Below, in pieces: positions 40,270-49,469 of a DNA stretch of 64,000 nucleotides. Each line of letters opens with the position of its first letter. The first letter of the stretch is position 1. Both the position numbers and the translations under genes were made by a program. The stretch is from Streptomyces sp. CHD11 (GTDB lineage Bacteria > Actinomycetota > Actinomycetes > Streptomycetales > Streptomycetaceae), in the NCBI RefSeq assembly GCF_018638295.1, contig NZ_JABTTS010000028.1, forward strand, positions 24,988 to 88,987, read 5' to 3'. The notes below the pieces were generated by a model, which was given only the letters and a program-made list of their open reading frames with translations, did not search any database and was not told where the DNA came from.

Positions 40270-40445
40270 TTCCCTCTCGCCTACCGGGTTAGCTGACGGG
40301 TTCGGAGCAGGAAGGTCTCCTACGGACCCCCTCGCGACACGCGCGGGCGTCCGATTCACCCCAGGGACTCATGTGGGTCCCCGGCTCCCCTGGCTCGCGC
40401 CGTACGGGGACTCGGCGATGGCTGCCCGGTGCCGCGGGTGCGGCG
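40270..40445 (-). promoter_or_regulatory. Cyclic di-AMP (ydaO-yuaA) riboswitch
   Basis: Read on the minus strand, the leader has the conserved blocks of the ydaO class in order: GCCGCACCCG, then GGGGAGCCGGGG, then GGGGTGAATC, then TAGGAGACCTTCC, then CGAACCCGTCAGCTAACCCG and GTAGGCGAGAGG. The last block matches the class consensus especially well. The element ends about 20 bases before the M23 peptidase start. In related actinobacteria c-di-AMP binding lowers expression of the downstream hydrolase. Boundaries are approximate. Confidence 0.88.
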
Positions 40446-40568
40446 CACTGCCCGACGAACAGCCCGGACGACGCTAAGCGGGGCGTCCCTCGATCCTCAA
40501 ACAGATCCGGGTTTTTGTAGCGCATGCCACAGGGCAGACAGGCAGCCTCCGCCCCAATTCGGGCATAA

Positions 40569-40604
40569 GAGAGCCCTGGTGACGTCCGGGTCACCAGGGC
40601 TCTC
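40569..40604 (-). terminator. Terminator after the M16 peptidase pair
   Basis: A perfect 14-bp stem (gagagccctggtga and its complement) closes an 8-base loop. It lies 26 bp past the end of the second M16 gene on the minus strand. Confidence 0.77.
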
Positions 40605-40629
40605 TCGCGGGATTGCTCGCGGCGGCCCG

Positions 40630-42018
40630 CTACTCGGCGCTCACCACGGTGACTTCACCGATTCCGAGGGCCTCCACCGGCTCCTTGATCTGCGCCGCGT
40701 CCCCGACGAGGACGGTCACCAGGCGGTCCACCGGGAAGGCGTTCACCACCGCCGCGGTGGCCTCCACGGTGCCGGTAGCGGCCAACTGCCGGTACAGGTC
40801 GGCCTGGTAGTGGTCCGGGAGGTGCTGCTCGACCTGGTCGGCCAGGGTGCTCGCGACGGCCGCGGCGGTCTCGAACTTCAGCGGCGCCACACCCACGAGA
40901 TTCTGCACCGCGATGTCGCGTTCGGTGTCGGTGAGCCCTTCGGCGGCGAGCGTGCGCAGCACCTTCCACAGGTCCTCGAGGGCCGGGCCGGTGTTCGGGG
41001 TGTCGACGGAGCCGCTGATGGCCAGCATGGCCGCGCCCGTGCCGTCCGGGGTGGACCTGAGGACCTGTCCGAAGGACCGTACGCCGTAGGTGTAGCCCTT
41101 CTCCTCGCGCAGGACGCGGTCCAGCCGGGAGGTGAGGGTGCCGCCGAGGCAGTAGGTGCCGAGCACCTGCGCGGGCCACACGCGGTCGTGCCGGTCCGGG
41201 CCGATACGGCCGAGCAGCAGCTGCGTCTGTACGGCGCCGGGGCGGTCCACGATGACGACCCGGCCGGTGTCGTCGGCCACCACCGGCGGGACAGGCCGCG
41301 GCTGGGCCGGGGAGCCGGTCCAGGCGCCGAGCGTGTCGCCGAGCAGCTCGTCCAGGTCGACGCCGGTGAGGTCGCCGACGATCACGACGGTCGCCGTGGC
41401 GGGGCGGACGTGCTTCTCGTGGAAGGCGCGTACGGCCGCGGAGTCGATGCCGGTGACCGTCTCCTCGCTGCCCTGGCGCGGGCGCGACATGCGCGCACTG
41501 GCCGGGAACAGTTCCCTGGCGAGCTCCTTCGCCGCGCGCCGGGAGGGGTTCGCCAGCTCGTGCGGGATCTCGTCGAGGCGGTTGCGGACGAGCCGCTCGA
41601 CCTCGCTGTCGGCGAACGCCGGCGCCCTCAGCGCGTCGGCGAGCAGACCGAGCCCCTTGGGGAGCCGGGAAGCCGGGACCTCCAGGCTGAGGCGGACTCC
41701 GGGATGGTCGGCATGCGCGTCCAGGGTGGCGCCGCAGCGCTCCAGTTCGGCCGCGAACTCCTCGGCGGAGTGCTTGTCGGTGCCCTCGGAGAAGGCCCGC
41801 GCCATGATCGTGGCGACACCGTCGAGGCCGGCCGGCTCCGCCTCCAGGGGTGCGGCCAGCAGCACCTCGACGGCGACGACCTGCTGACCGGGGCGGTGAC
41901 AGCGCAGGACGGTCAGGCCGTTGCCGAGGGTGCCGCGCTCGGGGGCCGGGAATGCCCAGGGCCTGGCCTCGCCGGCCTGCGGCTGCGGGTGGAAGTCCAT
42001 CGTGGCGAGCTCGGTCAC
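40630..42018 (-). CDS. M16-family peptidase homologue without the HxxEH zinc motif, 462 aa
   Basis: The overall M16B fold is recognisable: GTLGNGLTVLRCHRPGQQVVAVEVLLAAPLEAE...GVATIMARAFSEGTDKHSAEEFAAELERCGATLDAH, and late EEKGYTYGVRSFG. At the place where active members have HxxEH this protein reads MARAFSEGT, so it cannot bind the catalytic zinc. It is the alpha-like partner of the next-door active subunit, as in mitochondrial processing peptidase. The GTG at 42018 overlaps the stop of the active-subunit gene by 4 bases. Confidence 0.93.
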   Translation of the reverse strand: MTELATMDFHPQPQAGEARPWAFPAPERGTLGNGLTVLRCHRPGQQVVAVEVLLAAPLEAEPAGLDGVATIMARAFSEGTDKHSAEEFAAELERCGATLDAHADHPGVRLSLEVPASRLPKGLGLLADALRAPAFADSEVERLVRNRLDEIPHELANPSRRAAKELARELFPASARMSRPRQGSEETVTGIDSAAVRAFHEKHVRPATATVVIVGDLTGVDLDELLGDTLGAWTGSPAQPRPVPPVVADDTGRVVIVDRPGAVQTQLLLGRIGPDRHDRVWPAQVLGTYCLGGTLTSRLDRVLREEKGYTYGVRSFGQVLRSTPDGTGAAMLAISGSVDTPNTGPALEDLWKVLRTLAAEGLTDTERDIAVQNLVGVAPLKFETAAAVASTLADQVEQHLPDHYQADLYRQLAATGTVEATAAVVNAFPVDRLVTVLVGDAAQIKEPVEALGIGEVTVVSAE

Positions 42019-43394
42019 TTCGCCGCCTCCTCGTTCTCGTCGGTGCCGGCGGCCGCGGCGGCCTCCTCGGTGTCGTCGGTGTCGTCGGGCGCGGCGACGG
42101 GCTCGTAGACGAGCACCGCGCGGTTGTCGGGGCGCAGCCGGCTCCTGGCGGCCTCCCGCACCTCGTCCGCCGTCACCTCCAGCACGCGCTGGACGGCGCT
42201 CAGGGCGAGCTGCGGGTCGCCGAACAGGACGGCGTACCGGCACAGCTCGTCGGCGCGGCCCGCGACCGTGCCCAGCCGGTCGAGCCACTCGCGCTCCAAC
42301 TGGGCCTGGGCGCGCTCCATCTCCTCGGCGGTGGGCCCCTGGTCGGCGAACCGGGCGAGCTCCTCGTCGATGGCGGACTCGATGACCGGCACCTCGACGT
42401 CGCCGGACGTCTTCACGTCCAGCCAGCCCAGGGACGGCGCCCCGGCCAGCCGGAGCAGCCCGAAACCGGCGGCCACGGCCGTGCGGTCACGCCGTACGAG
42501 ACGGTTGTAGAGCCGCGAGGACTCGCCGCCGCCGAGGATCGTGAGCGCCACGTCGACCGCGTCGCACGCGCGCGTGCCGTCCTCCGGCAGCCGGTAGGCG
42601 GCCATCAGCGCACGCGCGGGGACCTCCTCCTCGACGATCTCGCGCACCTGCTCGCCGATGACGTCGGGCAGCGAGCCGTCGCGCGGGGTGGGCTTGCCGT
42701 CGTGGGCGGGGATGGAGCCGAAGTACTTCTCGATCCAGGCGAGCGTCTGCTCGGGGTCGATGTCGCCGACGACGGAGAGCACGGCGTTGTTCGGCGCGTA
42801 GTACGTACGGAAGAACTGGCGCGCGTCCTCCAGGGTGGCCGCGTCCAGGTCCGCCATCGAGCCGATGGGCGTGTGGTGGTAGGGGTGGCCCTCCGGGTAC
42901 GAGAGAGCGGTCAGCTTTTCGAAGGCGGTGCCGTAGGGGACGTTGTCGTAGCGCTGGCGGCGCTCGTTCTTGACGACGTCCCGCTGGTTCTCCATGGACT
43001 CGTCGTCCAGAGCGGTCAGCAGGGAGCCCATGCGGTCGGCCTCCAGCCAGAGGGCGAGCTCCAGCTGGTGGGCGGGCATGGTCTCGAAGTAGTTGGTGCG
43101 CTCGAAGCTCGTGGTGCCGTTGAGGGAGCCGCCGGCGCCCTGGACCAGCTCGAAGTGACCGTTGCCCTTCACCTGGGCGGAGCCCTGGAACATCAGGTGC
43201 TCGAAAAGGTGAGCCAGACCGGTACGTCCCTTGACTTCGTGGCGCGAACCCACGTCGTACCAGAGGCACACCGCGGCGACCGGGGTCAGGTGGTCCTCGG
43301 AGAGCACCACGCGCAGGCCGTTGGACAGGCGGTGCTCGGTCGCTGTCAGCCCGCCGGAGCCTGCCTGGGCTGTGGCCGTGTGACCCATGGGCAT
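42015..43394 (-). CDS. M16-family zinc metallopeptidase, catalytic subunit, 459 aa
   Basis: The inverted zinc motif HLFEH is at residues 62-66, with the distal glutamate in VVKNERRQR (E144), about the spacing known for M16. The substrate-binding and C-terminal domains are standard (YYAPNNAVLSVVGDID, AYRLPEDGTRACDAVDVALTILGGGESSRLY). Length matches the bacterial processing-peptidase group. ATG 43394 has AAGGGA 5 bases upstream; the ATG six bases later is too far from it. It is first in a two-gene unit with the zinc-less partner. Confidence 0.95.
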   Translation of the reverse strand: MPMGHTATAQAGSGGLTATEHRLSNGLRVVLSEDHLTPVAAVCLWYDVGSRHEVKGRTGLAHLFEHLMFQGSAQVKGNGHFELVQGAGGSLNGTTSFERTNYFETMPAHQLELALWLEADRMGSLLTALDDESMENQRDVVKNERRQRYDNVPYGTAFEKLTALSYPEGHPYHHTPIGSMADLDAATLEDARQFFRTYYAPNNAVLSVVGDIDPEQTLAWIEKYFGSIPAHDGKPTPRDGSLPDVIGEQVREIVEEEVPARALMAAYRLPEDGTRACDAVDVALTILGGGESSRLYNRLVRRDRTAVAAGFGLLRLAGAPSLGWLDVKTSGDVEVPVIESAIDEELARFADQGPTAEEMERAQAQLEREWLDRLGTVAGRADELCRYAVLFGDPQLALSAVQRVLEVTADEVREAARSRLRPDNRAVLVYEPVAAPDDTDDTEEAAAAAGTDENEEAAK

Positions 43395-43783
43395 GTACGT
43401 CCCTTCGATCGCGGAGGCGGTCGTCGAAACCGCCGTTCGTGCCGGTCCTGCCACTGTATGCAAGCGCGCGGACGGCCGGAGAAGTTCCCGCCGCGGGCGG
43501 CTACGCCGAGAGCGAGAACCCGGCGACGGGCCACGCGCCGTCACGCCCCGCGCACGTCGGGCGGTCGTACCCGCCCGGAGAGGTGCCCTCGGGACAGCGG
43601 CCCCGCGCGTGTCCCGTCACCCCGCGCGGATGCGCACCGCACCCGCCGCGTACCCTGCTCGCGCCGCCGCTCCCCGACGAACCGACCACCCGGAAACGGG
43701 TCATGGTCCCGCCTGTCAGTGCGGCAGTCCACAATGGTCCGCGTCAGATCCCGTCCCAACGCTTCAGCAAGGAGCCGGCAGCG
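43395..43783. other. 389-bp divergent intergenic region
   Basis: This stretch holds the promoters for the M16 operon (minus) and parC (plus). A TACAGT-type -10 on the minus strand lies at about 43454-43459. I see no small gene or strong hairpin in it. Confidence 0.4.
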
Positions 43784-46234
43784 ATGGCCCGCCGCAGCAC
43801 GAAGACCCCGCCGCCCGACGACTCGTACGAGGAGAAGATCCTCGACATCGACGTCGTCGACGAGATGCAGGGCTCCTTCCTCGAGTACGCGTACTCGGTC
43901 ATCTACTCCCGCGCCCTGCCCGACGCGCGCGACGGCCTGAAGCCGGTGCACCGCCGCATCGTCTACCAGATGAACGAGATGGGGCTGCGGCCGGAGCGCG
44001 GCTATGTGAAGTGCGCCCGCGTCGTCGGCGAGGTCATGGGCAAGCTGCATCCCCACGGCGACGCGTCGATCTACGACGCCCTGGTGCGCATGGCGCAGTC
44101 GTTCTCGATGCGCGTCCCCCTGGTCGACGGCCACGGCAACTTCGGCTCGCTGGGCAACGACGACCCGCCCGCCGCGATGCGGTACACCGAGTGCCGGATG
44201 GCCGAGGCCACCAGTCTGATGACCGAGTCCATCGACGAGGACACGGTCGATTTCGGTCCCAACTACGACGGCCAGGAGCGGGAGCCGGTGGCGCTGCCCG
44301 CCGCGTTCCCGAACCTGCTGGTCAACGGCGCGTCGGGCATCGCCGTCGGTATGGCCACCAACATGCCGCCGCACAATCTGCGCGAGGTCGTGGCGGCCGC
44401 GCGGCACCTGATCAGGCATCCGAGCGCGGATCTCGACGCCCTGATGAAGCACATCCCCGGACCCGACCTGCCCACCGGCGGCCGGATCGTCGGCCTGTCC
44501 GGTGTCCGCGACGCCTACGCGACGGGCCGTGGCACGTTCAAGATCCGCGCGACGGTCACGGTGGAGGACGTGACGCCCCGCCGCAAGGGCCTGGTCGTCA
44601 CCGAGCTGCCCTTCACGGTCGGGCCCGAGAAGGTGATCGCCAAGATCAAGGACCTGGTCGGTTCGAAGAAGCTCCAGGGCATCGCCGACGTCAAGGACCT
44701 CACCGACCGCGCCCACGGGCTGCGCCTGGTCATCGAGATCAAGAACGGCTTCGTGCCGGAGGCGGTGCTGGAGCAGCTGTACAAGCTGACGCCGATGGAG
44801 GAGTCCTTCGGTATCAACAACGTGGCCCTGGTGGACGGCCAGCCGCTCACCCTCGGCCTCAAGGAACTCCTGGAGGTCTACCTCGACCACCGCTTCACCG
44901 TCGTACGCCGGCGTTCGGAGTTCCGCCGCAGCAAGCGGCGCGACCGCCTTCACCTGGTCGAGGGCCTGCTCACGGCCCTGGTGGACATCGACGAGGTCAT
45001 CCGTCTCATCCGCTCCAGCGAGAACTCCGCGCAGGCCAAGCAGCGTCTGATGGAGCGCTTCTCGCTCAGCGACGTCCAGACCCAGTACATCCTGGACACT
45101 CCGCTGCGCCGTCTCACCAAGTTCGACCGGATCGAGCTGGAGGCCGAGAAGGACCGGCTGAACACGGAGATCGAGGAACTGACCCGGATCCTCGACTCGG
45201 ACGCGGAGCTGCGCAAGCTGGTCTCCGCCGAACTGGCCGCGGTGGCCAAGAAGTTCGGCAACGACCGCCGTACGCACCTGCTGGAGTCCGGCGGTGCCCC
45301 GGCCGTCGCCGTGCCGCTGCAGGTGGCGGACGACCCGTGCCGCGTCCTGCTGTCCGCCACCGGGCTGCTCGCCCGTACCGCGAACGACGCGCCGCTGGCC
45401 GACAGCGCCAAGCGGGTCAAGCACGACGTGATCATCTCGGCCGTACCGGCGACGGCCCGCGGTGAGATCGGTGTCGTCGTGTCGTCCGGCCGTCTGCTCC
45501 GGCTGAACGTCGTGGACCTGCCACAGCTCCCGGAGACGATGCCGACACCGAACCTCGCGGGCGGGGCGCCCCTTGCCGAGTTCGTGTCGCTGGAGGACGA
45601 CGAGCAGGTGATCTGTCTGACCACGCTCGACGAGTCGTCGCCCGGCCTGGCGCTGGGTACCGAGCAGGGCGTCGTCAAGCGGGTGGTGCCCGACTATCCC
45701 TCCAGCAAGGAGGAGCTGGAGGTCATCACCCTCAAGGAGGGTGACCGGATCGTCGGGGCGGTGGAACTGCGCACCGGCGAGGAGGATCTGGTCTTCATCA
45801 GCGACGACGCCCAGCTGCTGCGCTTCCCGGCGGCGCAGGTCCGTCCGCAGGGCCGCCCCGCGGGCGGCATGGCGGGCATCAAACTCACCGAGGGCGCGAA
45901 GGTCATCTGCTTCACTGCGGTCGATCCCGCGGTGGACGCGGCGGTGTTCACCGTCGCGGGCTCGCGCGGCACGCTGGACGACTCCGTCCAGACGACGGCC
46001 AAGCTGACCCCGTTCGACCAGTACCCGCGCAAGGGGCGGGCCACCGGCGGTGTGCGGTGCCAGCGGTTCCTCAAGGGCGAGGACTGCCTGTCCCTGGCCT
46101 GGGCGGGCCCGGCCCCGGCCCGCGCCGCCCAGAGGAACGGCGCCGCGGTGGACCTCCCGGAGCCCGACCCGCGCCGGGACGGCTCCGGTGTGTCCCTGGC
46201 GAAGACGGTGTCGGTGGTGGCCGGCCCGGTCTAG
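43784..46234 (+). CDS. parC: DNA topoisomerase IV subunit A (ParC)
   Basis: This type IIA topoisomerase A subunit decatenates replicated chromosomes together with ParE. The catalytic tyrosine is Y134 (AAMRYTECR). The quinolone-contact region is HPHGDASIYDAL, with serine at 95, the sensitive-type residue. The C-terminal beta-pinwheel lacks the GyrA box QRRGGKG, and the total length is 816 residues, so it is ParC rather than GyrA. ATG 43784 has AAGGAG about 10 bases upstream. Its stop overlaps the stop of the convergent CobW gene. Confidence 0.95.
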   Translation: MARRSTKTPPPDDSYEEKILDIDVVDEMQGSFLEYAYSVIYSRALPDARDGLKPVHRRIVYQMNEMGLRPERGYVKCARVVGEVMGKLHPHGDASIYDALVRMAQSFSMRVPLVDGHGNFGSLGNDDPPAAMRYTECRMAEATSLMTESIDEDTVDFGPNYDGQEREPVALPAAFPNLLVNGASGIAVGMATNMPPHNLREVVAAARHLIRHPSADLDALMKHIPGPDLPTGGRIVGLSGVRDAYATGRGTFKIRATVTVEDVTPRRKGLVVTELPFTVGPEKVIAKIKDLVGSKKLQGIADVKDLTDRAHGLRLVIEIKNGFVPEAVLEQLYKLTPMEESFGINNVALVDGQPLTLGLKELLEVYLDHRFTVVRRRSEFRRSKRRDRLHLVEGLLTALVDIDEVIRLIRSSENSAQAKQRLMERFSLSDVQTQYILDTPLRRLTKFDRIELEAEKDRLNTEIEELTRILDSDAELRKLVSAELAAVAKKFGNDRRTHLLESGGAPAVAVPLQVADDPCRVLLSATGLLARTANDAPLADSAKRVKHDVIISAVPATARGEIGVVVSSGRLLRLNVVDLPQLPETMPTPNLAGGAPLAEFVSLEDDEQVICLTTLDESSPGLALGTEQGVVKRVVPDYPSSKEELEVITLKEGDRIVGAVELRTGEEDLVFISDDAQLLRFPAAQVRPQGRPAGGMAGIKLTEGAKVICFTAVDPAVDAAVFTVAGSRGTLDDSVQTTAKLTPFDQYPRKGRATGGVRCQRFLKGEDCLSLAWAGPAPARAAQRNGAAVDLPEPDPRRDGSGVSLAKTVSVVAGPV

Positions 46235-47280
46235 ACCGCCGCCGGGTCCTCCGCGGCCCCCTGCACATAGCGCAGGACGCCCCACATGCCGCGTTCGTCG
46301 GCGTGTGGGGCGCCGTCGTCCACGCAGCGCTCCAGCTCCTCGCCGAGGGTGGCGGCGTCGATGTCCGCGCCGATGAGGACGAGCTGGGTTCGCCGCTCCG
46401 CGCCGGGCGTCCAGGGTTCGGGGTAGAACCGCAGGAACCGCCCCACGGCATGCACGGCGTACCGGTTGCCGGTGTCGTACGGCCCGAAGTCGATGTACCC
46501 CTTGATCCGGTACAGCCCCTCGGGCCGGCTGTCCAGGAACCGGATCAGCCGCCGTGGGTCCAGCGGACGCCGGGTGGCGAAGGAGAGGCTGTCGTACGCG
46601 GTGTGCAGATGCCCGGTGTGCTCGTCGCCGTCGCGGTGCAGATCGTCGAAGGACAGCTGCCCGACGCGCTCCCCGGCCGGCCGGCAGTCGAAGAAGAGCT
46701 CGGGATCGACGCGTCCGTGGGTGGCCGGCACCACGGCCGCGCGGCCGGCCAGTGACCGCACGAGCCCCACCACCCTCTCTGCGTCCGCGGCCCGGTCCAC
46801 CTTGTTGACGACCACCAGGTCGGCGAGAGCGAGGTGCCGGTCGATCTCGGGGTGCCTGGCCCGGGTGGCGTCGAACTCGGCGGCATCCACCACTTCGACG
46901 AGTCCGCCGTAGACGATCCCCGGATGCTCACTGGCGAGCACCATCCGCACGAGCTCCTGCGGTTCGGCGAGTCCGCTGGCCTCGATGACGATCACGTCGG
47001 TCCCGGTGGAGGGCCTGGCCAGCCGTTCGAGGTAGACGTCCAGCTCACTGCCGTCGACGGCACAGCACAGACACCCGTTGCCGAGCGACACCGTCGAGTC
47101 CCCTAGCGCCCCCGCGACGGCCATGGCGTCGATCTCGATGGCCCCGAAGTCGTTCACGAGTGCTCCGATACGGCTGCCACCGCTGCGGTGAAGGAGGTGA
47201 TTGAGCAGCGTGGTCTTCCCCGAGCCGAGGAATCCGGCCAGCACCACGACCGGGATCTGCCGCCCGCCCCTGAGCACCAC
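46231..47280 (-). CDS. CobW/COG0523-family GTPase (putative metallochaperone), 349 aa
   Basis: A G3E-type P-loop GTPase: GFLGSGKT at 16-23, the CxCC metal motif in GNGCLCC, Walker B IVIEASGLAEP, the guanine motif NKVD and a C-terminal CobW_C domain (FRFLYRIKGYIDF-type). Such proteins deliver zinc or cobalt to client enzymes. GTG 47280 lies 7 bases after GAGAGGGG. I looked for but did not see a clear Zur box in the upstream region, so a zinc link is not demonstrated here. Confidence 0.93.
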   Translation of the reverse strand: MVLRGGRQIPVVVLAGFLGSGKTTLLNHLLHRSGGSRIGALVNDFGAIEIDAMAVAGALGDSTVSLGNGCLCCAVDGSELDVYLERLARPSTGTDVIVIEASGLAEPQELVRMVLASEHPGIVYGGLVEVVDAAEFDATRARHPEIDRHLALADLVVVNKVDRAADAERVVGLVRSLAGRAAVVPATHGRVDPELFFDCRPAGERVGQLSFDDLHRDGDEHTGHLHTAYDSLSFATRRPLDPRRLIRFLDSRPEGLYRIKGYIDFGPYDTGNRYAVHAVGRFLRFYPEPWTPGAERRTQLVLIGADIDAATLGEELERCVDDGAPHADERGMWGVLRYVQGAAEDPAAV

Positions 47281-48101
47281 TTCGCGACCCCTCTCCCACC
47301 CTCGGCGCACCCCGGCCCGCGTCTGCGCGCACGCCCGGGAATCGACTGACGCACCAGGATACGAGCAAGGCGCGGGCGCCTCCGCCCGCCGCGGGCGTCA
47401 CCGTGGCACGCACCGCAGGGCCCCCTGGTGATGCCACGCTCGCCATAGGCGCCCCTACTGCCACACGCCGTCCGGTTCACTCCGCGGGAGCGGTTCGGCG
47501 CCCTCCGTGTCGGCCGCGGGGCCGCATCCCGGTGCCCGGGCGGCGCTCCATGTGGACGGTGGAGGCCCACAGAGCCAGGGACGGGAACGCGGGGACATGC
47601 CGCTGCGTGGGCCGGCACCGTGGCCTGCGGCACCCCGCGCGCCAGACACCGGTGGTGGTCGGCCATCAGCGCGGGACCGATCGTCTGGTCGGGCAGCCGG
47701 GCGCCGGTCAGCGCCGCGTGACGTGACAGGCGAGGTGTGCCACGTCCGCCTCCTCCGGCCGGGCGAGGAAGCGGGCGGTCCCGCCGTCCGGGTGGGCGGC
47801 GCCGGGCCGTTCGGAGCCCGCAGCGCGGATCTCCGTACAGCGCGGTGCGCCCTCCGACCGCACGGCACCGGCCCTGGCGACGACGTGCCCCGCGGCCCGG
47901 GGCTTGGCAGGACGCCACGCGGTGGGCCTCGGCGGTTACGGCTCGGGGCCGGCGGAGCGGCCGTTCGGCAGGACGCGGCTCGAAGCGCCGGTGCAGGGCC
48001 TGGGCGAGGTTGATCCGCAGCACCCTGGCGGTGTGGTGACCGTGCGACGCCACAGCGGGTACACGACACGGGTCAGGCCGGCAGGCACCCCGCCCACAAG
48101 T
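47281..48101. other. 820-bp stretch with little coding signal
   Basis: No long convincing gene is visible. Open frames on both strands here have proline/arginine-rich translations typical of GC-rich non-coding DNA. The only candidate is a short minus-strand frame at 47708-47863. This gap separates the CobW gene from the iron-box promoter at 48102. Confidence 0.45.
47708..47863 (-). CDS. Possible small protein, 51 aa
   Basis: This frame runs from GTG 47863 to TGA 47708-47710 with mostly G/C third positions. It reads VRSEGAPRCTEIRAAG at the start and ends ARPEEADVAHLACHVTRR. AGGG lies 8 bases before the GTG. An in-frame stop precedes it further upstream, so it cannot be much longer. I do not recognise the sequence; it may be a remnant or chance. 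Confidence 0.3.
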   Translation of the reverse strand: MRSEGAPRCTEIRAAGSERPGAAHPDGGTARFLARPEEADVAHLACHVTRR

Positions 48102-48120
48102 CAGGTTAGGCTCACCTCTG
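48102..48120. promoter_or_regulatory. Iron box (DmdR1/IdeR-type operator)
   Basis: tcaggttaggctcacctct matches 15 of 19 positions of the actinobacterial iron box TTAGGTTAGGCTAACCTAA. It ends on the first base of the GTG start of the sucrase/ferredoxin-like gene. TAGGCT at 48108-48113 could act as the -10, placing the transcription start at or next to the GTG. Confidence 0.7.
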
Positions 48121-49061
48121 TGAGTAGCACATGCTCAACCGTCTCCCGGGAACTCGAGGAGCCGGTCTCGGGAACCGCGGCCACCGCGCGGACCTGGCTG
48201 CTGCTGGAGCAGACCGGCCCCTGGGGGGCCAAGGCGCTCACGTCGAGCCATCTCGATCCCTCGCTGGGCCGCGCCCTGGAGGCCGCCGCGCGGGGCACCG
48301 GGGTGCGGATCGCGCTCATACGCCGCGCCGGCCGGCACGCGGACAGCGGAGTATCCGCCCTGCGCCAGATGTACGTGGCCCACACCGTTCCGGGAAAGGT
48401 ATGGCTGCACACCGCCACGGTCACCGACCCCGGACGTCTGCTCGATCTCGACTTTGCCGCGCTGGGCCGCGGCGAACCCGAGACCCTGCGGACGGAGCTG
48501 GGCGGCGGGCCCCACACGGGCGACCCGCTCGCCCTGGTCTGCACCAACGGCAAGCGGGACCGCTGCTGCGCCCTCCTCGGCCGGCCCCTCGCGGCGGAGC
48601 TGGCCGCCTCCGGCGTCGAGGGCGTCTGGGAGGTCACCCACCTGGGCGGCCACCGGTTCTCGCCCACGGTGCTGGTACTTCCGCACGGCTACGCGTACGG
48701 CAGGGCCGAGGCGCACGCCGTCAAGGAGGTGCTGCACGGTGTGCAGGAGGGCCGGATCGTCGTGGAGGGGTGCCGGGGAGCCTCCGCGTGGGAGCGGCCC
48801 GGCCAGGCGGCCGAGCTGGCCGTCCGGCGTGCGGTGGGCGAGTACGCCGCCGAGGCCCTGCGCGTCGTGGCGACGGACGGCACGACGCCCCTCTGGGCGG
48901 TGACCGTCGCCCACACGGACGGGCGCCGGTGGCTGGTGGAGGTGGCCCAGGGCGCGTCGCTCCCGCCCCGTCCGGAGAGCTGCGGGTCCGTACTCGGCTC
49001 GCCCGTGCGGATGGACGTCACGGGCATCCGCGAGCTGGCCGCGGCCTCGCCGGCGGGCTGA
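48120..49061 (+). CDS. Sucrase/ferredoxin-like family protein, iron-regulated, 313 aa
   Basis: The protein belongs to the sucrase/ferredoxin-like group, whose C-terminal part has a thioredoxin-like ferredoxin fold. Cysteines in LVCTNGKRDRCCALLGRPLA (about 135-150) and a later CRGAS could hold a [2Fe-2S] cluster. LGGHRFSPTVLVLPHGYAYGR is a family-typical block. The GTG at 48120 directly follows an iron box, so it should be repressed when iron is plentiful. Given that control, a role in siderophore-iron reduction or iron-sulfur handling is more likely than anything to do with sucrose. The start may be leaderless. Confidence 0.9.
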   Translation: MSSTCSTVSRELEEPVSGTAATARTWLLLEQTGPWGAKALTSSHLDPSLGRALEAAARGTGVRIALIRRAGRHADSGVSALRQMYVAHTVPGKVWLHTATVTDPGRLLDLDFAALGRGEPETLRTELGGGPHTGDPLALVCTNGKRDRCCALLGRPLAAELAASGVEGVWEVTHLGGHRFSPTVLVLPHGYAYGRAEAHAVKEVLHGVQEGRIVVEGCRGASAWERPGQAAELAVRRAVGEYAAEALRVVATDGTTPLWAVTVAHTDGRRWLVEVAQGASLPPRPESCGSVLGSPVRMDVTGIRELAAASPAG

Positions 49062-49469
49062 CCGCGACGGCCGCGGCACCGTGACCTCACGGCACCGACG
49101 GAGCGCCCGGAGCCCACCCCGCGCACTCACCCCGCGGCCCGGACCACACGACCCGACGACTCACGGGCCACCCGCCCCCAGGCACGCGCCCTCGGCGCGA
49201 CCCTCCCGAGCCGACCTCCCGGCAGACCGGCACCCGGCACCCGGCACCCGGCACCCATCCACGCGCCCACGCAGCCGAGCGACCAAAGCCCACCCTGCGC
49301 ACTCGCCCCCCGACCACAAGACCCACCGGCTCACAAGCCCCGCCCAACCCCCGGGTTCAACGGCCCACACGCGAGGCCCAGGCGGGCATCCCGGCGTGCC
49401 CCCGGGGGGCCGGGAAATCCCCGCAACACCCTCGTGGCACCCCGCGGCCGTCCGCGTACCGTCGTGGGT
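49062..49469. other. 408-bp C-rich intergenic region with internal duplication
   Basis: No gene is visible. The region has an imperfect direct repeat (about 49114-49173 and 49289-49348, both starting gcccaccc and including gcgcactc and gaccaca) and four GGCACCC units between the copies. Confidence 0.5.
49229..49256 (+). repeat. GGCACCC x4 tandem repeat
   Basis: Four exact 7-bp units lie between two longer imperfect direct repeats, upstream of the sensor kinase gene. Confidence 0.7.

Noticed and set aside
47507..48013. A 168-residue plus-strand frame in the gap before the iron box
   Set aside because: Its translation is Gly/Pro/Arg-rich without any recognisable fold, codon third positions are mixed in its first half, and no ribosome-binding site precedes it.
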